This document shows positions 1 through 8,287 of a stretch of 29,590 bases of DNA, piece by piece. A program made the translations under genes and the position numbers. How positions within the stretch are numbered: position 1 is the stretch's first letter; each line of letters opens with the position of its first letter. This DNA comes from Actinomycetota bacterium (GTDB lineage Bacteria; Actinomycetota; Acidimicrobiia; Acidimicrobiales; Ilumatobacteraceae): NCBI GenBank assembly GCA_026393655.1, contig JAPKZT010000298.1, positions 1 through 29,590 of the forward strand, read 5' to 3'. Below the pieces are notes generated by a model. The model searched no databases, was not told where the DNA came from, and worked only from the letters and a program-made list of their open reading frames with translations.

Positions 1-403
1 AAAACTTTTCTTCGCCAAGTACTTCCTTAATAAACGGCGAGAATGCCGACCAATTGAAAATCGCTCGAAGGATGCTCTCGGAGCCGAAATTGTCAGCCGG
101 CACAAATGCATTAGACCGATCGTAGAAACGGCGCAATGGATGACTAGTTGGCAGGTCTTCACGATCGCTCAAGAAGTATGGATTCGTGCGAGTGAAATTT
201 CGATGACCATGCCTCTCAACTCGGTCGCATTCAGCCACTAATTCACTAACTCGCTCTTGTTTAACAAAACCTTTGAGAACCACACAACCATCATCTTTGA
301 TCGCCAAATTTGACTCTTCAATTAGTGCATTCCGCGCCGACCCAACTTCATCGATCGGATATCGAGTCAAGTCGATGTAGTCACTGGCAGAAATTGTCAC
401 CAC
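1..403 (-). CDS. HalD/BesD-like Fe(II)/2-oxoglutarate enzyme, N-terminal part (cut by window edge)
   Basis: The minus strand is open from tandem GTG codons at 401-403 and 398-400 to the window edge, giving about 134 residues. AGGGG lies six bases before the outer GTG, so I start there; the inner GTG is possible. The translation carries the N-terminal signature I associate with the HalD/BesD-like family: a TRYPID stretch near the start, a DDGCVVLKGF strand, FTRTNPYFLSDREDLPTSHP, then RRFYDRSNAFVPADNF and a FIKEVLGEEK end. Known members are non-haem iron, 2OG-dependent halogenases or hydroxylases acting on free amino acids or related small molecules. The metal-binding HxD (hydroxylase) or HxG (halogenase) motif lies beyond the edge, so the reaction cannot be decided here. 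It is transcribed away from the operon starting at 468. Family assignment is from memory of conserved motifs. Confidence 0.68.
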   Translation of the reverse strand, partial: MVTISASDYIDLTRYPIDEVGSARNALIEESNLAIKDDGCVVLKGFVKQERVSELVAECDRVERHGHRNFTRTNPYFLSDREDLPTSHPLRRFYDRSNAFVPADNFGSESILRAIFNWSAFSPFIKEVLGEEKF

Positions 404-467
404 GAAACACCCCTAAAGTTACTCAGCCGAATATTGCCAATAAACGATCTTACGGAGAAGTCGTGAG
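404..467. promoter_or_regulatory. Divergent intergenic region between the 2OG enzyme and the diaphorase operon
   Basis: These 64 bases separate two head-to-head genes, so promoters for both should lie here or overlap the gene starts. On the plus strand GGAG at 454-457 sits ten bases before the TTG start at 468. On the minus strand AGGGG precedes the GTG start. I do not see a convincing -35/-10 pair for either direction. Confidence 0.4.
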
Positions 468-2309
468 TTGAGCGAATTAAGTCGTAAAGTCAAAGGCGCA
501 ATGGATCTCAAAATAGCGTCAGCAACGGCCACTACCGATGAGAAAAGAGCGGTTGATTCGTTGCTCGGTCTTGCCCCGGAGACATCACAAGGTGGTGAGC
601 GAAATGTTGCCGGACACCGTGTTGCTCGTGGTGGCGAATCTCTACGCAGTCTGCGACATATGTTGCTGCCAACACTTCATGCCGTCAACGACCAAATTGG
701 CTGGCTAAGCCGCGGATCGATTAACTACATTTCGCAACGACTTGATATTGCTCCTGCAGATATTTACGGCGTAGCAACTTTTTATGCGCTATTTACGACA
801 AACGAACGCCCTGCTCGACAAGTGCATGTTTGCGTTGACCTTGCTTGTCGCGCAATGTCGGGTTGTAAAGAAGATTCAATCCCAACTGGCGCAGTGGCTT
901 CGCCATGTCTTGGCGTGTGCGAGCGTGCACCTGCGGTACTTGTTATCGAAACCGGATTAACACCGCGTTACGAAGTTCTCGCGCCGGCATCTGTAAAAGA
1001 CATCACTGATCTTGTCGCAGGAAAGTCAGCCGGCCCCGAACAAGAAATCGCAACCGCCGTACCGCAAGCGCCTGACGAGTCATTAGTTTTGCTGTCGCGC
1101 ATTGGCCGAGTTGATCCGTTGAGCATTGACGATTACATCGCATCTGATGGTTACGTTGCGTTGCGGCGAGCAATCGAAATCGGTGCAGAGCAAGTGATTG
1201 CCGAAGTAACGGCGTCTGGGCTTGTCGGTCGGGGTGGCGCAGCGTTTCCGACTGGCCGTAAATGGTCTGCTGTTGCAGGCCAGGCAGTTAAAACTCGTTA
1301 TTTAATTTGTAATGCCGATGAGTCTGAGCCAGGCACTTTCAAAGATCGCGTACTAATGGAAGGTGATCCATTTGCATTGGTCGAAGCAATGACGATTGCT
1401 GCATTCGCAACTGGCTGCCAACATGGATGGATCTACTTGCGTGGCGAATATCCGCGGGCTCTGAAGCATCTCACAAACGCGGTTGAGTCTGCGCGATCAC
1501 GATCGATGCTTGGTGAGAATATTTTAGGATCGGGTTTTAGCTTCGATATCACAATTTTTAGAGGTGCCGGCGCTTACATCTGCGGCGAAGAAACTGCGAT
1601 TTTTAATTCAATTGAGGGCTACCGCGGCGAACCTCGCAACAAACCGCCGTTTCCAGTTGAGGTTGGCCTGTTCGGCAAGCCGACAGTTGTCAATAATGTT
1701 GAAACGCTTATAAATGTTTTGCCGATTATTCAAAACACTGGCGAGAAATATGCAACTTGGGGAACGGCTGGCTCTAAGGGCAAAAAATTGTTTTGCATTT
1801 CCGGCGCCGTAAAAAAGCCCGGTGTTTACGAAGTTACTTTTGGTGCAACTTTGCGAGCACTTATTGATCTCGCCGGCGGTTTGAAATCTGGTTCAGATTT
1901 GCAGGCTGTGTTGTTGGGTGGTGCTGCTGGAGGATTTGTCGGTCCACAAGATCTAGATCTTGAGCTAACTCTTGAAGCTGCTCGCGCAGCAGGTACGACA
2001 CTTGGATCTGGTGTCGTGATGGTGCTTGATCAAAATGTCGACATGATTGACCAGCTGCAACGAATTGCGGCATTCTTTCGAGATGAATCTTGCGGTCAAT
2101 GCGTGCCGTGTCGTGTTGGCACGGTTCGACAACAAGAAGCCCTCGCTCGCCTGGTTAAGTCTTCGGGCACTAGCAATGCAGCAGTTGATCTGCAACTGTT
2201 GCGTGACCTTGGCCAGGTAATGCGTGACGCAAGCATTTGTGGACTTGGCCAAACTGCGCACAATGCCATCGACTCAGCACTGACACGACTTAAAGTATTC
2301 TCAGCATGA
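468..2309 (+). CDS. NAD-linked diaphorase subunit, NuoE-NuoF fusion (formate dehydrogenase beta type)
   Basis: This 613-residue protein joins two complex-I-like modules. The thioredoxin-like NuoE part has the [2Fe-2S] ligands C122, C127, C147 and C151. The NuoF part has the glycine-rich GRGGAAFPTGRKW stretch near 255-266, CNADESEPGTFKDR near 281-293 and CGEET near 372-376 for FMN and NADH, then a [4Fe-4S] site ESCGQCVPC (C542, C545, C548) completed by C591. Such fusions move electrons between NAD(H) and iron-sulfur partners in cytosolic NAD-dependent formate dehydrogenases and hydrogenases. The start is TTG with GGAG upstream; an in-frame ATG at 501 is the alternative. It overlaps the next gene by four bases (ATGA), indicating translational coupling. 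The following iron-sulfur subunit makes formate dehydrogenase the most likely complex, but no catalytic subunit is present in the window. Confidence 0.85.
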   Translation: MSELSRKVKGAMDLKIASATATTDEKRAVDSLLGLAPETSQGGERNVAGHRVARGGESLRSLRHMLLPTLHAVNDQIGWLSRGSINYISQRLDIAPADIYGVATFYALFTTNERPARQVHVCVDLACRAMSGCKEDSIPTGAVASPCLGVCERAPAVLVIETGLTPRYEVLAPASVKDITDLVAGKSAGPEQEIATAVPQAPDESLVLLSRIGRVDPLSIDDYIASDGYVALRRAIEIGAEQVIAEVTASGLVGRGGAAFPTGRKWSAVAGQAVKTRYLICNADESEPGTFKDRVLMEGDPFALVEAMTIAAFATGCQHGWIYLRGEYPRALKHLTNAVESARSRSMLGENILGSGFSFDITIFRGAGAYICGEETAIFNSIEGYRGEPRNKPPFPVEVGLFGKPTVVNNVETLINVLPIIQNTGEKYATWGTAGSKGKKLFCISGAVKKPGVYEVTFGATLRALIDLAGGLKSGSDLQAVLLGGAAGGFVGPQDLDLELTLEAARAAGTTLGSGVVMVLDQNVDMIDQLQRIAAFFRDESCGQCVPCRVGTVRQQEALARLVKSSGTSNAAVDLQLLRDLGQVMRDASICGLGQTAHNAIDSALTRLKVFSA

Positions 2310-3244
2310 GCACACAAGTAACGACTGGGCTACAAGTTCGCCGAAGTGTCGAATTAACAATTGACGGTCAAAAAGTTACGGCTCTAGAAGGTTCAACTTT
2401 GCTTGACGCATGTCGCGCTTCTGGCAAAGAGATACCGACCTTGTGTTTTGGCGACACAATCACGCCGAAAAATGCATGCCGTGTTTGCATGGTTGAACTT
2501 GAAGGTTCGCGAACGCTCGTGCCAAGTTGCTCTCGCAAAGTAGAACCAGGAATGGTTGTTAATACAAACAACGAACGAACTAGCCATAGTCGAAAACTCG
2601 TGCTTGAGTTGCTTGGCTCGTCGGTCGATCTCTCGCTAACGAAAAATGTTGCCCGTTGGAACGAAGGATACGGTGCGCAACCGACCCGATTTGGTGCACC
2701 GTCATATCATCACAGTGACCGCGATGATGCCGTCACCGGTCATCACCATCAACCAGATGGTTCAACTGCTGAAACCGTTCACCAACCCGTGAAAGTTGAC
2801 AACACACTTTATGTTCGCGATTACTCAAAATGTATTTTGTGTTACCAGTGCGTTGATGCCTGTGGTGAGCAGTGGCAAAATACTTTTGCGATCACAACTG
2901 CAGGGCGAGGCTTTGACGCCAGAATATCGACCGAGTTTGCTGTTGACCTAACTGATTCGGCCTGTGTTTATTGCGGCAACTGTATTCAAGTTTGTCCAAC
3001 AGGTGCGCTGATGTTTACAAGCGAATACGACATGCGCCAAGACGGTACATGGAACGAAACTGAACAAACTCAGACGGATACTATTTGTCCGTATTGCGGT
3101 GTCGGATGTGCTCTCACCTTGCACGTGCAAGACAACACGATTGTTAAAGTCACATCACCAAGCGATCACTCTGTAACGCACGGCAACCTTTGCATCAAGG
3201 GTCGCTTCGGGTTTCAGCATGTTCAGAACCACGCTTCTGATTAA
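2306..3244 (+). CDS. Iron-sulfur subunit equal to the N-terminal third of formate dehydrogenase alpha
   Basis: The 312 residues hold four cluster sites in the order of an FdhA/FdsA N-terminus: a [2Fe-2S] domain with C47, C58, C61 and C75; two [4Fe-4S] sites (C176, C179, C182, C186 and C220, C223, C226, C230); and the proximal [4Fe-4S] site of the molybdopterin oxidoreductase domain (C261, C264, C268, C296). The protein stops 14 residues after LCIKG, where full-length alpha subunits enter the bis-MGD catalytic domain. The next gene is unrelated and starts nine bases on, so no catalytic domain follows in another frame. A histidine-rich loop lies near 135-148. It probably wires the diaphorase to a catalytic subunit encoded elsewhere. 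This may be the normal actinobacterial split form rather than a truncation. Confidence 0.8.
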   Translation: MSTQVTTGLQVRRSVELTIDGQKVTALEGSTLLDACRASGKEIPTLCFGDTITPKNACRVCMVELEGSRTLVPSCSRKVEPGMVVNTNNERTSHSRKLVLELLGSSVDLSLTKNVARWNEGYGAQPTRFGAPSYHHSDRDDAVTGHHHQPDGSTAETVHQPVKVDNTLYVRDYSKCILCYQCVDACGEQWQNTFAITTAGRGFDARISTEFAVDLTDSACVYCGNCIQVCPTGALMFTSEYDMRQDGTWNETEQTQTDTICPYCGVGCALTLHVQDNTIVKVTSPSDHSVTHGNLCIKGRFGFQHVQNHASD

Positions 3245-3252
3245 CTAGAGCA

Positions 3253-4230
3253 ATGGACAAGCGACTGCCGATCGTTGACATCTCGGCACTGGTTATCAAT
3301 AATCAAGAAACTTTAGAATTCACCAAATCTGCTGAGTCGCTCTACAAAGCGTTGAGTGAAGTTGGCTTTGCGATCATTATCAGCCATCAAGTTACAGCCA
3401 AGACAGTCTCAGAGATGCGCAAAGCAGTAGCCACCGTTTTTGAGACTCCGCGAGAAATTCTGCTTAAAGACACCGTCGTGAAGGGCAACTATCGAGGCTT
3501 CGTGCCGTTGGGTTTTTTTACGCCAAACTCCGGCAAAGGAAATGCAGATCAATACGAGGCATGGAAACTGCACAACGAGACAGACCCGAGTGAGCAGATT
3601 TGTAAAGACTGCAATCTGTATGGTCCGAACAAGTGGCCTGAAATTACCCAAGACATAAAGACCCCAGTTATGAACTACTGGCGTGAACTGACTCGTGTTA
3701 GTGAATATTTGATAATCGCACTTTGCAAAACGATGCAACTTGATGAAAATTTTATTCTTGATTGCATGAAAAATCCACTGACGAATATGACTTTGTTAAA
3801 TTACCCGCCCACTCCACCGCTCAGTGATACGTGGGGACAACACCCACATAAAGATTTTAATTTGCTGACCTTGCTGGCGCACGACCCAATTGGCGGATTA
3901 GAAGTTCGCACGCTCGACGATGAATGGATTACCGCAGAGTGCCCGCCCGATGGGATGGTCTTAAATGTTGGTGACATGCTTGAACTTTGGAGTGGTGGGC
4001 GCTTGATTTCTACACCGCACCGAGTCATCAACCGAGAAGGCAAACATCGACAGTCGTTTCCATTTTTTTCAAAACCCCGATGGGATGTAATTGTCAAACC
4101 GCTACTTGAGCCGTTACCTGGCTTCGATCGAGAACCACTGCATGTCGGTACAAGTGCCACCAATATCTGGCACTCAAATTGGCCAGATGAAATTTCTCCA
4201 GACACTACTCAACACACGAATTACACTTAA
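3253..4230 (+). CDS. Isopenicillin-N-synthase-like Fe(II)/2-oxoglutarate dioxygenase
   Basis: This 325-residue protein has the layout of the isopenicillin N synthase/flavonoid-type dioxygenases. An N-terminal DIOX_N-like part (PIVDISAL; GFAIIISHQV) precedes a jelly-roll core with iron ligands H199 and D201 (HKD), followed by FNLLTLLAHDPIGGLEV, then H256 (STPHRV) and the 2OG-binding RQS (R266, S268). All expected iron and co-substrate residues are present, so it should be an active oxygenase, hydroxylase or oxidative demethylase. The substrate cannot be read from sequence. It lies nine bases after the iron-sulfur subunit and two bases before the alkylsulfatase-like gene. One operon-based guess is O- or N-dealkylation releasing a C1 unit. 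Confidence 0.85.
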   Translation: MDKRLPIVDISALVINNQETLEFTKSAESLYKALSEVGFAIIISHQVTAKTVSEMRKAVATVFETPREILLKDTVVKGNYRGFVPLGFFTPNSGKGNADQYEAWKLHNETDPSEQICKDCNLYGPNKWPEITQDIKTPVMNYWRELTRVSEYLIIALCKTMQLDENFILDCMKNPLTNMTLLNYPPTPPLSDTWGQHPHKDFNLLTLLAHDPIGGLEVRTLDDEWITAECPPDGMVLNVGDMLELWSGGRLISTPHRVINREGKHRQSFPFFSKPRWDVIVKPLLEPLPGFDREPLHVGTSATNIWHSNWPDEISPDTTQHTNYT

Positions 4231-4232
4231 GT

Positions 4233-5951
4233 ATGACCAAATCAAAGCGTGCAAGAAGTTTCGAACCAGATAATCGAAACACAATCACCTTGCCAAGTGG
4301 TCAAATAACTCATCGTGATCACGCCGAACATTCGCAGCGCCTTGTAAGAAATTTTTACGAAGTTCGTCAAGGTGTTTGGTGCTTAGTCGGCAACGGTTTA
4401 TCAAATCAGACATTCATCGATGCCCCAGACGGAATAATTGCGATCGATACAGGCGAGTCAAACGAAGAAATGCGTGCTGCGATCATTGAGTTGCGAACCA
4501 AAACATCGCGCCCGATTGTTGCCGTTCTTTATACGCATTTTCACTATGTTTCGGGTACACAAGCTGTACTTGATGATGACCCAACACGAGAAGTTCAAAT
4601 TTGGGGACATGAGAAGATCGTCCATAACCGAGTGCGAGCAACTGCCGAAATTGCACCTGCATACGGTCGCGGATTAGTTGAGCAATTTGCGATCACCCTT
4701 CCCCAAGATGGCCCAGATGGCATTGTCAATGTTGGGTTGGGCAATTTCTACCGCAACCCCGCATTCACGACTCAGACAAATGGCTTCATTGCCCCGCAGA
4801 AAACTTTTAACTCGCAATCCACGATAAAAGTTGCAGGGCTGAGCATCGACGTGACACCAGCACCTTCTGACGCAGATGATTCAGTAACTTATTGGTTCAG
4901 TGCACTTGGCTGTGCGGTCAACAACTTAGTTTGGCCTGTGTTGTTTAATATTTTCGCGATTCGTGGCGAAGAATATCGTGACCCACGCATAATGCTCACT
5001 GGTGTTGACCACTTGCTATCACTAAATGCGGATTATTTGATTGGTGCGCATGGCATGCCGATTAGTGGTGCAGATGAAATTTTCAACCGCGTCACAAAAT
5101 ATCGAGATTCATTACAATTTTTATGGGATCAAACAGTTCGCTTGACGAACCGTGGCTATTCGAGCACCGAACTCGCTCACGAGATTCGATTACCAGATTT
5201 CTATGATGACGATAATTTGACCTCAGAGTTTTATGGCGTTTCTGAGCATCACGTTCGTCAAATTCGTAGCGGACTATTCGGATGGTTTGATGGTGACCCA
5301 GCGAACTTGTTTCCGTTGCCTCGCGAAGAACACGCCAACAGAATGATTGCGGGCTTCGGTGGCCGCGAGACTGTGCGCAACATCGCTCGAGAAGCGATAC
5401 AAAAAGATGACTTGCGATGGGCTTGCGAACTTGGGTCGTGGCTTAGCTTTAGCACTGATAGCAAAACTTCAGACCGTGCACTTCTCGCAAGCGTGCTTCG
5501 ACTGATCGCTCAACGAACAACTGCAGCCAATATTCGAAATTGGTGCCTAACCCGAGCACGTGATCTTGACACAACGCTTGATTTGTCGCGATTCAATACT
5601 CACCGACTTACTCGTAGACAAATTGTTTCCGCGTCGGCTGAAAGATCAGTGCATATTTTGCGAGTCATGCTCGACCCTGAACGTGCTGTTGGCATTGACG
5701 CGAATATTTGTTTCAACTTCACGAGTCATGATAAAACCGGTTTGCATATTCGAAACTGTATTGCTAAACAGACTGACGGGCGCGATGCAAATATCCAAGT
5801 GACTTCGACAATTGAAATATGGGCAGATATTTTGACCGGTGTAACGAGTCTGTCTGACGCGATTACTTTGGGCACCTTGAAAATTGTCGGCAATCTCGCG
5901 ACAGCAAAAGCTGCGCTCGCAGTGTTTGACATAGACGGTCTTCGCTCGTGA
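4233..5951 (+). CDS. Alkylsulfatase-like metallo-beta-lactamase-fold protein with degenerate metal site
   Basis: The 572 residues follow the SdsA1/YjcS alkylsulfatase layout: an opening HSQRLVRNFYEVRQGVW, a GPDG-like APDGIIAIDTGES turn near 64-76, a metal-motif strand near 100-108, the RGEEYRDP and RDSLQFLWDQTVRL helices of the family (about 244-303), and a C-terminal SCP2-like domain (about 465-572). The canonical HxHxDH motif reads THFHYVSG, so H102 and H104 remain but the Asp and second-site His are V106 and S107. The acidic ligands expected near 212-231 appear as PSDADDS and CAVNNLV, without the usual glutamates. H273 is kept. The protein may bind one metal, use another chemistry, or be non-catalytic. 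It overlaps the arylsulfatase gene by four bases, so the two are co-translated. It has no signal peptide. Confidence 0.75.
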   Translation: MTKSKRARSFEPDNRNTITLPSGQITHRDHAEHSQRLVRNFYEVRQGVWCLVGNGLSNQTFIDAPDGIIAIDTGESNEEMRAAIIELRTKTSRPIVAVLYTHFHYVSGTQAVLDDDPTREVQIWGHEKIVHNRVRATAEIAPAYGRGLVEQFAITLPQDGPDGIVNVGLGNFYRNPAFTTQTNGFIAPQKTFNSQSTIKVAGLSIDVTPAPSDADDSVTYWFSALGCAVNNLVWPVLFNIFAIRGEEYRDPRIMLTGVDHLLSLNADYLIGAHGMPISGADEIFNRVTKYRDSLQFLWDQTVRLTNRGYSSTELAHEIRLPDFYDDDNLTSEFYGVSEHHVRQIRSGLFGWFDGDPANLFPLPREEHANRMIAGFGGRETVRNIAREAIQKDDLRWACELGSWLSFSTDSKTSDRALLASVLRLIAQRTTAANIRNWCLTRARDLDTTLDLSRFNTHRLTRRQIVSASAERSVHILRVMLDPERAVGIDANICFNFTSHDKTGLHIRNCIAKQTDGRDANIQVTSTIEIWADILTGVTSLSDAITLGTLKIVGNLATAKAALAVFDIDGLRS

Positions 5952-8284
5952 GTCAACAGAATCTCCCCCGCGCAACACCCAAGTTTTCAGGCGAGATCAA
6001 GAAGGTCATAACAGATTCAAAACCCGAAAAACTTTTGGCACCAAAGGCTCCAAAAGACGCGCCGAATATTTTATTGATCATGCTCGACGATGTTGGGTTT
6101 GGATCATTCGGCAATTTCGGTGGGCCGGTTACGACACCGGGTCTCGACAAAATTGCTAAACAGGGTTTGCGTTACAACCAGTTTCATACAACCGCACTTT
6201 GCTCTCCGACGCGCGCCGCTCTATTGACTGGCCGTAATCATCACTCAGTACACATGGGCGGCATCACAGAAATTGCCAACTCGTTTCCTGCTTACGACAG
6301 CGCAATCCCACCCGAGTCAGCGACTGTTGCCCAAGTTCTCCGCATGTCTGGCTACAGTACCGCGTGCTTTGGCAAATGGCACTTGACACCTTCATGGGAG
6401 CAAAGCCCGGCTGGTCCGTTTGATCGATGGCCAACTGGTTTAGGTTTTGATCGCTTCTACGGAATCATGGGCGCCGAATCATCGCAATACGAGCCACCTG
6501 TTTACGATCAAACAACACCAATTTCACCACATGTCGGCAACCCCGATTATCACCTCACGCAAGATCTCGCCGATCAAACAATCACTTGGATGCAACGCCA
6601 GAAAGCCTCGTCGCCAAACAAACCTTTCTTCTGCTATTTTTCGACACCAGCGGTGCATGCACCTCACCACGTGCCACGCGAGTGGATTGCTAAGTTCAAA
6701 GGCAAATTTGACAGCGGATGGGACGCACTTCGCGAAGAAATCTACGAACGTCAGTTGAAACTTGGTGTCATTCCGCCAGAAACTGCGTTGACAAAGCGCC
6801 CCGAGCAAATACCTGCGTGGAGTGACTACCCCGAGCGTTATCGACCAATCGCGCGCCGACTAATGGAAGTCTTTGCAGGTTTTCTTGCACACACTGACGC
6901 TCAAATCAAGCGCGTGATTGACGCACTCGACGATCTTGAAATCGCCGACAACACGCTTGTTATCTATATCACCGGTGATAACGGCGCATCAGCCGAAGGC
7001 ACGATTCACGGTGCATGGAGCGCTCCATCGTTTCAGAACGGCGTTCCCGAAGATCCAGAATGGTTGCTCGAACATATCGATGACTTCGGTACGGCAAAGT
7101 GCGAAAATCATTTCAATGTTGGTTGGGCTTGGGCGCTTGACTCTCCATTTCAGTGGATGAAACAAGTTGCGTCACACTTCGGCGGCACTCGCAATGCAAT
7201 TGCGATTTCATGGCCAAAGAAGATCAAAGATTCTGGATCATTGCGAACACAGTTTCATCACGTAATCGATATCGCGCCAACTATTTATGAGATCGCAGGC
7301 ATCACACCACCAACTCATGTCAACGGCATCGAGCAGATGCCAATTCATGGCACATCAATGCAGTATTCATTTGACAGTGCAACCAAGCCAAGCACACATA
7401 CGTGCCAATATTTTGAAATTCTCGGCAATCGCGCTTTGTATCACGACGGTTGGATTGCTTCGTGCTTTCATGGGCGCTTGCCATGGATTCGTCTGCAGGG
7501 TTTCGAATTCGACGGCCCGCAAGAACGCTGGGAGTTGTACAACGTTGCACAAGATTTCTCACAAGCCGTTGACCTCGCAGAATCACACCCAGACAAACTC
7601 GCCGAACTTCAAGAACTATTTGATCAGCACGCAAAGCAATACGGCATCTATCCGTTGCGCGACCCAGGCTCGCCGCGTCATGGAGATTTCGCTGTGCCGC
7701 ACTCTCTAGATGGAATTTCAAAAATGCGATACACAAGAGCCCACATTCGAATGCCCGAAAGTTCGGTGATCAATATCAAGAACTGCTCATTTCGCATTAC
7801 GGCCGATATCTCAATCAACAACGACAACGCTCAGGGTGTGATCGTCTGCCAAGGTGGCAACATGGCGGGCTGGTCGCTTTACTTAGACAAAGAATCAAAG
7901 CCAGTGTTTCACTACAACTGGTTTGGCCACGAACATACTTCAATAGCGAGTAGCGAAGCACTATCAAAAGGTTCACACAAGATCGAAGTGAGTTTTGCTT
8001 ACGACGGCGGATTTGGCGCCGGAGGAAATATTTCACTTGTCGTCAACGAAACAGAAGCTGGTTCTGGTCGAATTGAAAAAACCGTACCGCTCGTCTATTC
8101 AATGAGTGGCGAAACTTTTGATGTTGGTCTAGATACTGGTTCGGCGGTTGGTCCATATCCGCATGGTTTCAACTTCACTGATGAGATTGTTGGTGTCACT
8201 ATTGAACAACTTGACGAACCGCCACCACAAATCCGTCAGAAAATGCGCGAAGGAGAATTTCGCGCCAGCCTAAGCACGCAATAA
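5948..8284 (+). CDS. Arylsulfatase-family sulfate ester hydrolase (AtsD-like, cytosolic)
   Basis: This 778-residue alkaline-phosphatase-fold sulfatase has the formylglycine signature CSPTRAALLTGR with the convertible cysteine at C85. Metal ligands D47, D48, D344 and N345 are visible, with catalytic K143 and H145 (FGKWH) and H237. The length and the absence of a signal peptide resemble the large mycobacterial AtsA/AtsD sulfatases, including an extra C-terminal domain of about 150 residues. It should hydrolyse a sulfate ester in the cytosol, using a cysteine matured by a formylglycine-generating enzyme not encoded here. The substrate is unknown. It is the last gene of the plus-strand operon and ends four bases from the convergent regulator gene. 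No terminator fits in that gap. Confidence 0.9.
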   Translation: MSQQNLPRATPKFSGEIKKVITDSKPEKLLAPKAPKDAPNILLIMLDDVGFGSFGNFGGPVTTPGLDKIAKQGLRYNQFHTTALCSPTRAALLTGRNHHSVHMGGITEIANSFPAYDSAIPPESATVAQVLRMSGYSTACFGKWHLTPSWEQSPAGPFDRWPTGLGFDRFYGIMGAESSQYEPPVYDQTTPISPHVGNPDYHLTQDLADQTITWMQRQKASSPNKPFFCYFSTPAVHAPHHVPREWIAKFKGKFDSGWDALREEIYERQLKLGVIPPETALTKRPEQIPAWSDYPERYRPIARRLMEVFAGFLAHTDAQIKRVIDALDDLEIADNTLVIYITGDNGASAEGTIHGAWSAPSFQNGVPEDPEWLLEHIDDFGTAKCENHFNVGWAWALDSPFQWMKQVASHFGGTRNAIAISWPKKIKDSGSLRTQFHHVIDIAPTIYEIAGITPPTHVNGIEQMPIHGTSMQYSFDSATKPSTHTCQYFEILGNRALYHDGWIASCFHGRLPWIRLQGFEFDGPQERWELYNVAQDFSQAVDLAESHPDKLAELQELFDQHAKQYGIYPLRDPGSPRHGDFAVPHSLDGISKMRYTRAHIRMPESSVINIKNCSFRITADISINNDNAQGVIVCQGGNMAGWSLYLDKESKPVFHYNWFGHEHTSIASSEALSKGSHKIEVSFAYDGGFGAGGNISLVVNETEAGSGRIEKTVPLVYSMSGETFDVGLDTGSAVGPYPHGFNFTDEIVGVTIEQLDEPPPQIRQKMREGEFRASLSTQ

Positions 8285-8287
8285 ATT

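Noticed and set aside
3242..3260. Frameshift hiding the missing molybdenum domain of formate dehydrogenase
   Set aside because: The following sequence in the coding frame is a complete 2OG oxygenase, and I see no molybdopterin-oxidoreductase motifs in other frames downstream.
3801..4205. 134-codon antisense open frame within the 2OG oxygenase gene
   Set aside because: It covers the region encoding the iron ligands of the real gene; the low-complexity serine/glycine-rich translation is typical of shadow frames.
7320..7736. 138-codon antisense open frame within the arylsulfatase gene
   Set aside because: It overlaps conserved sulfatase sequence and its residue composition looks like a frame shadow.
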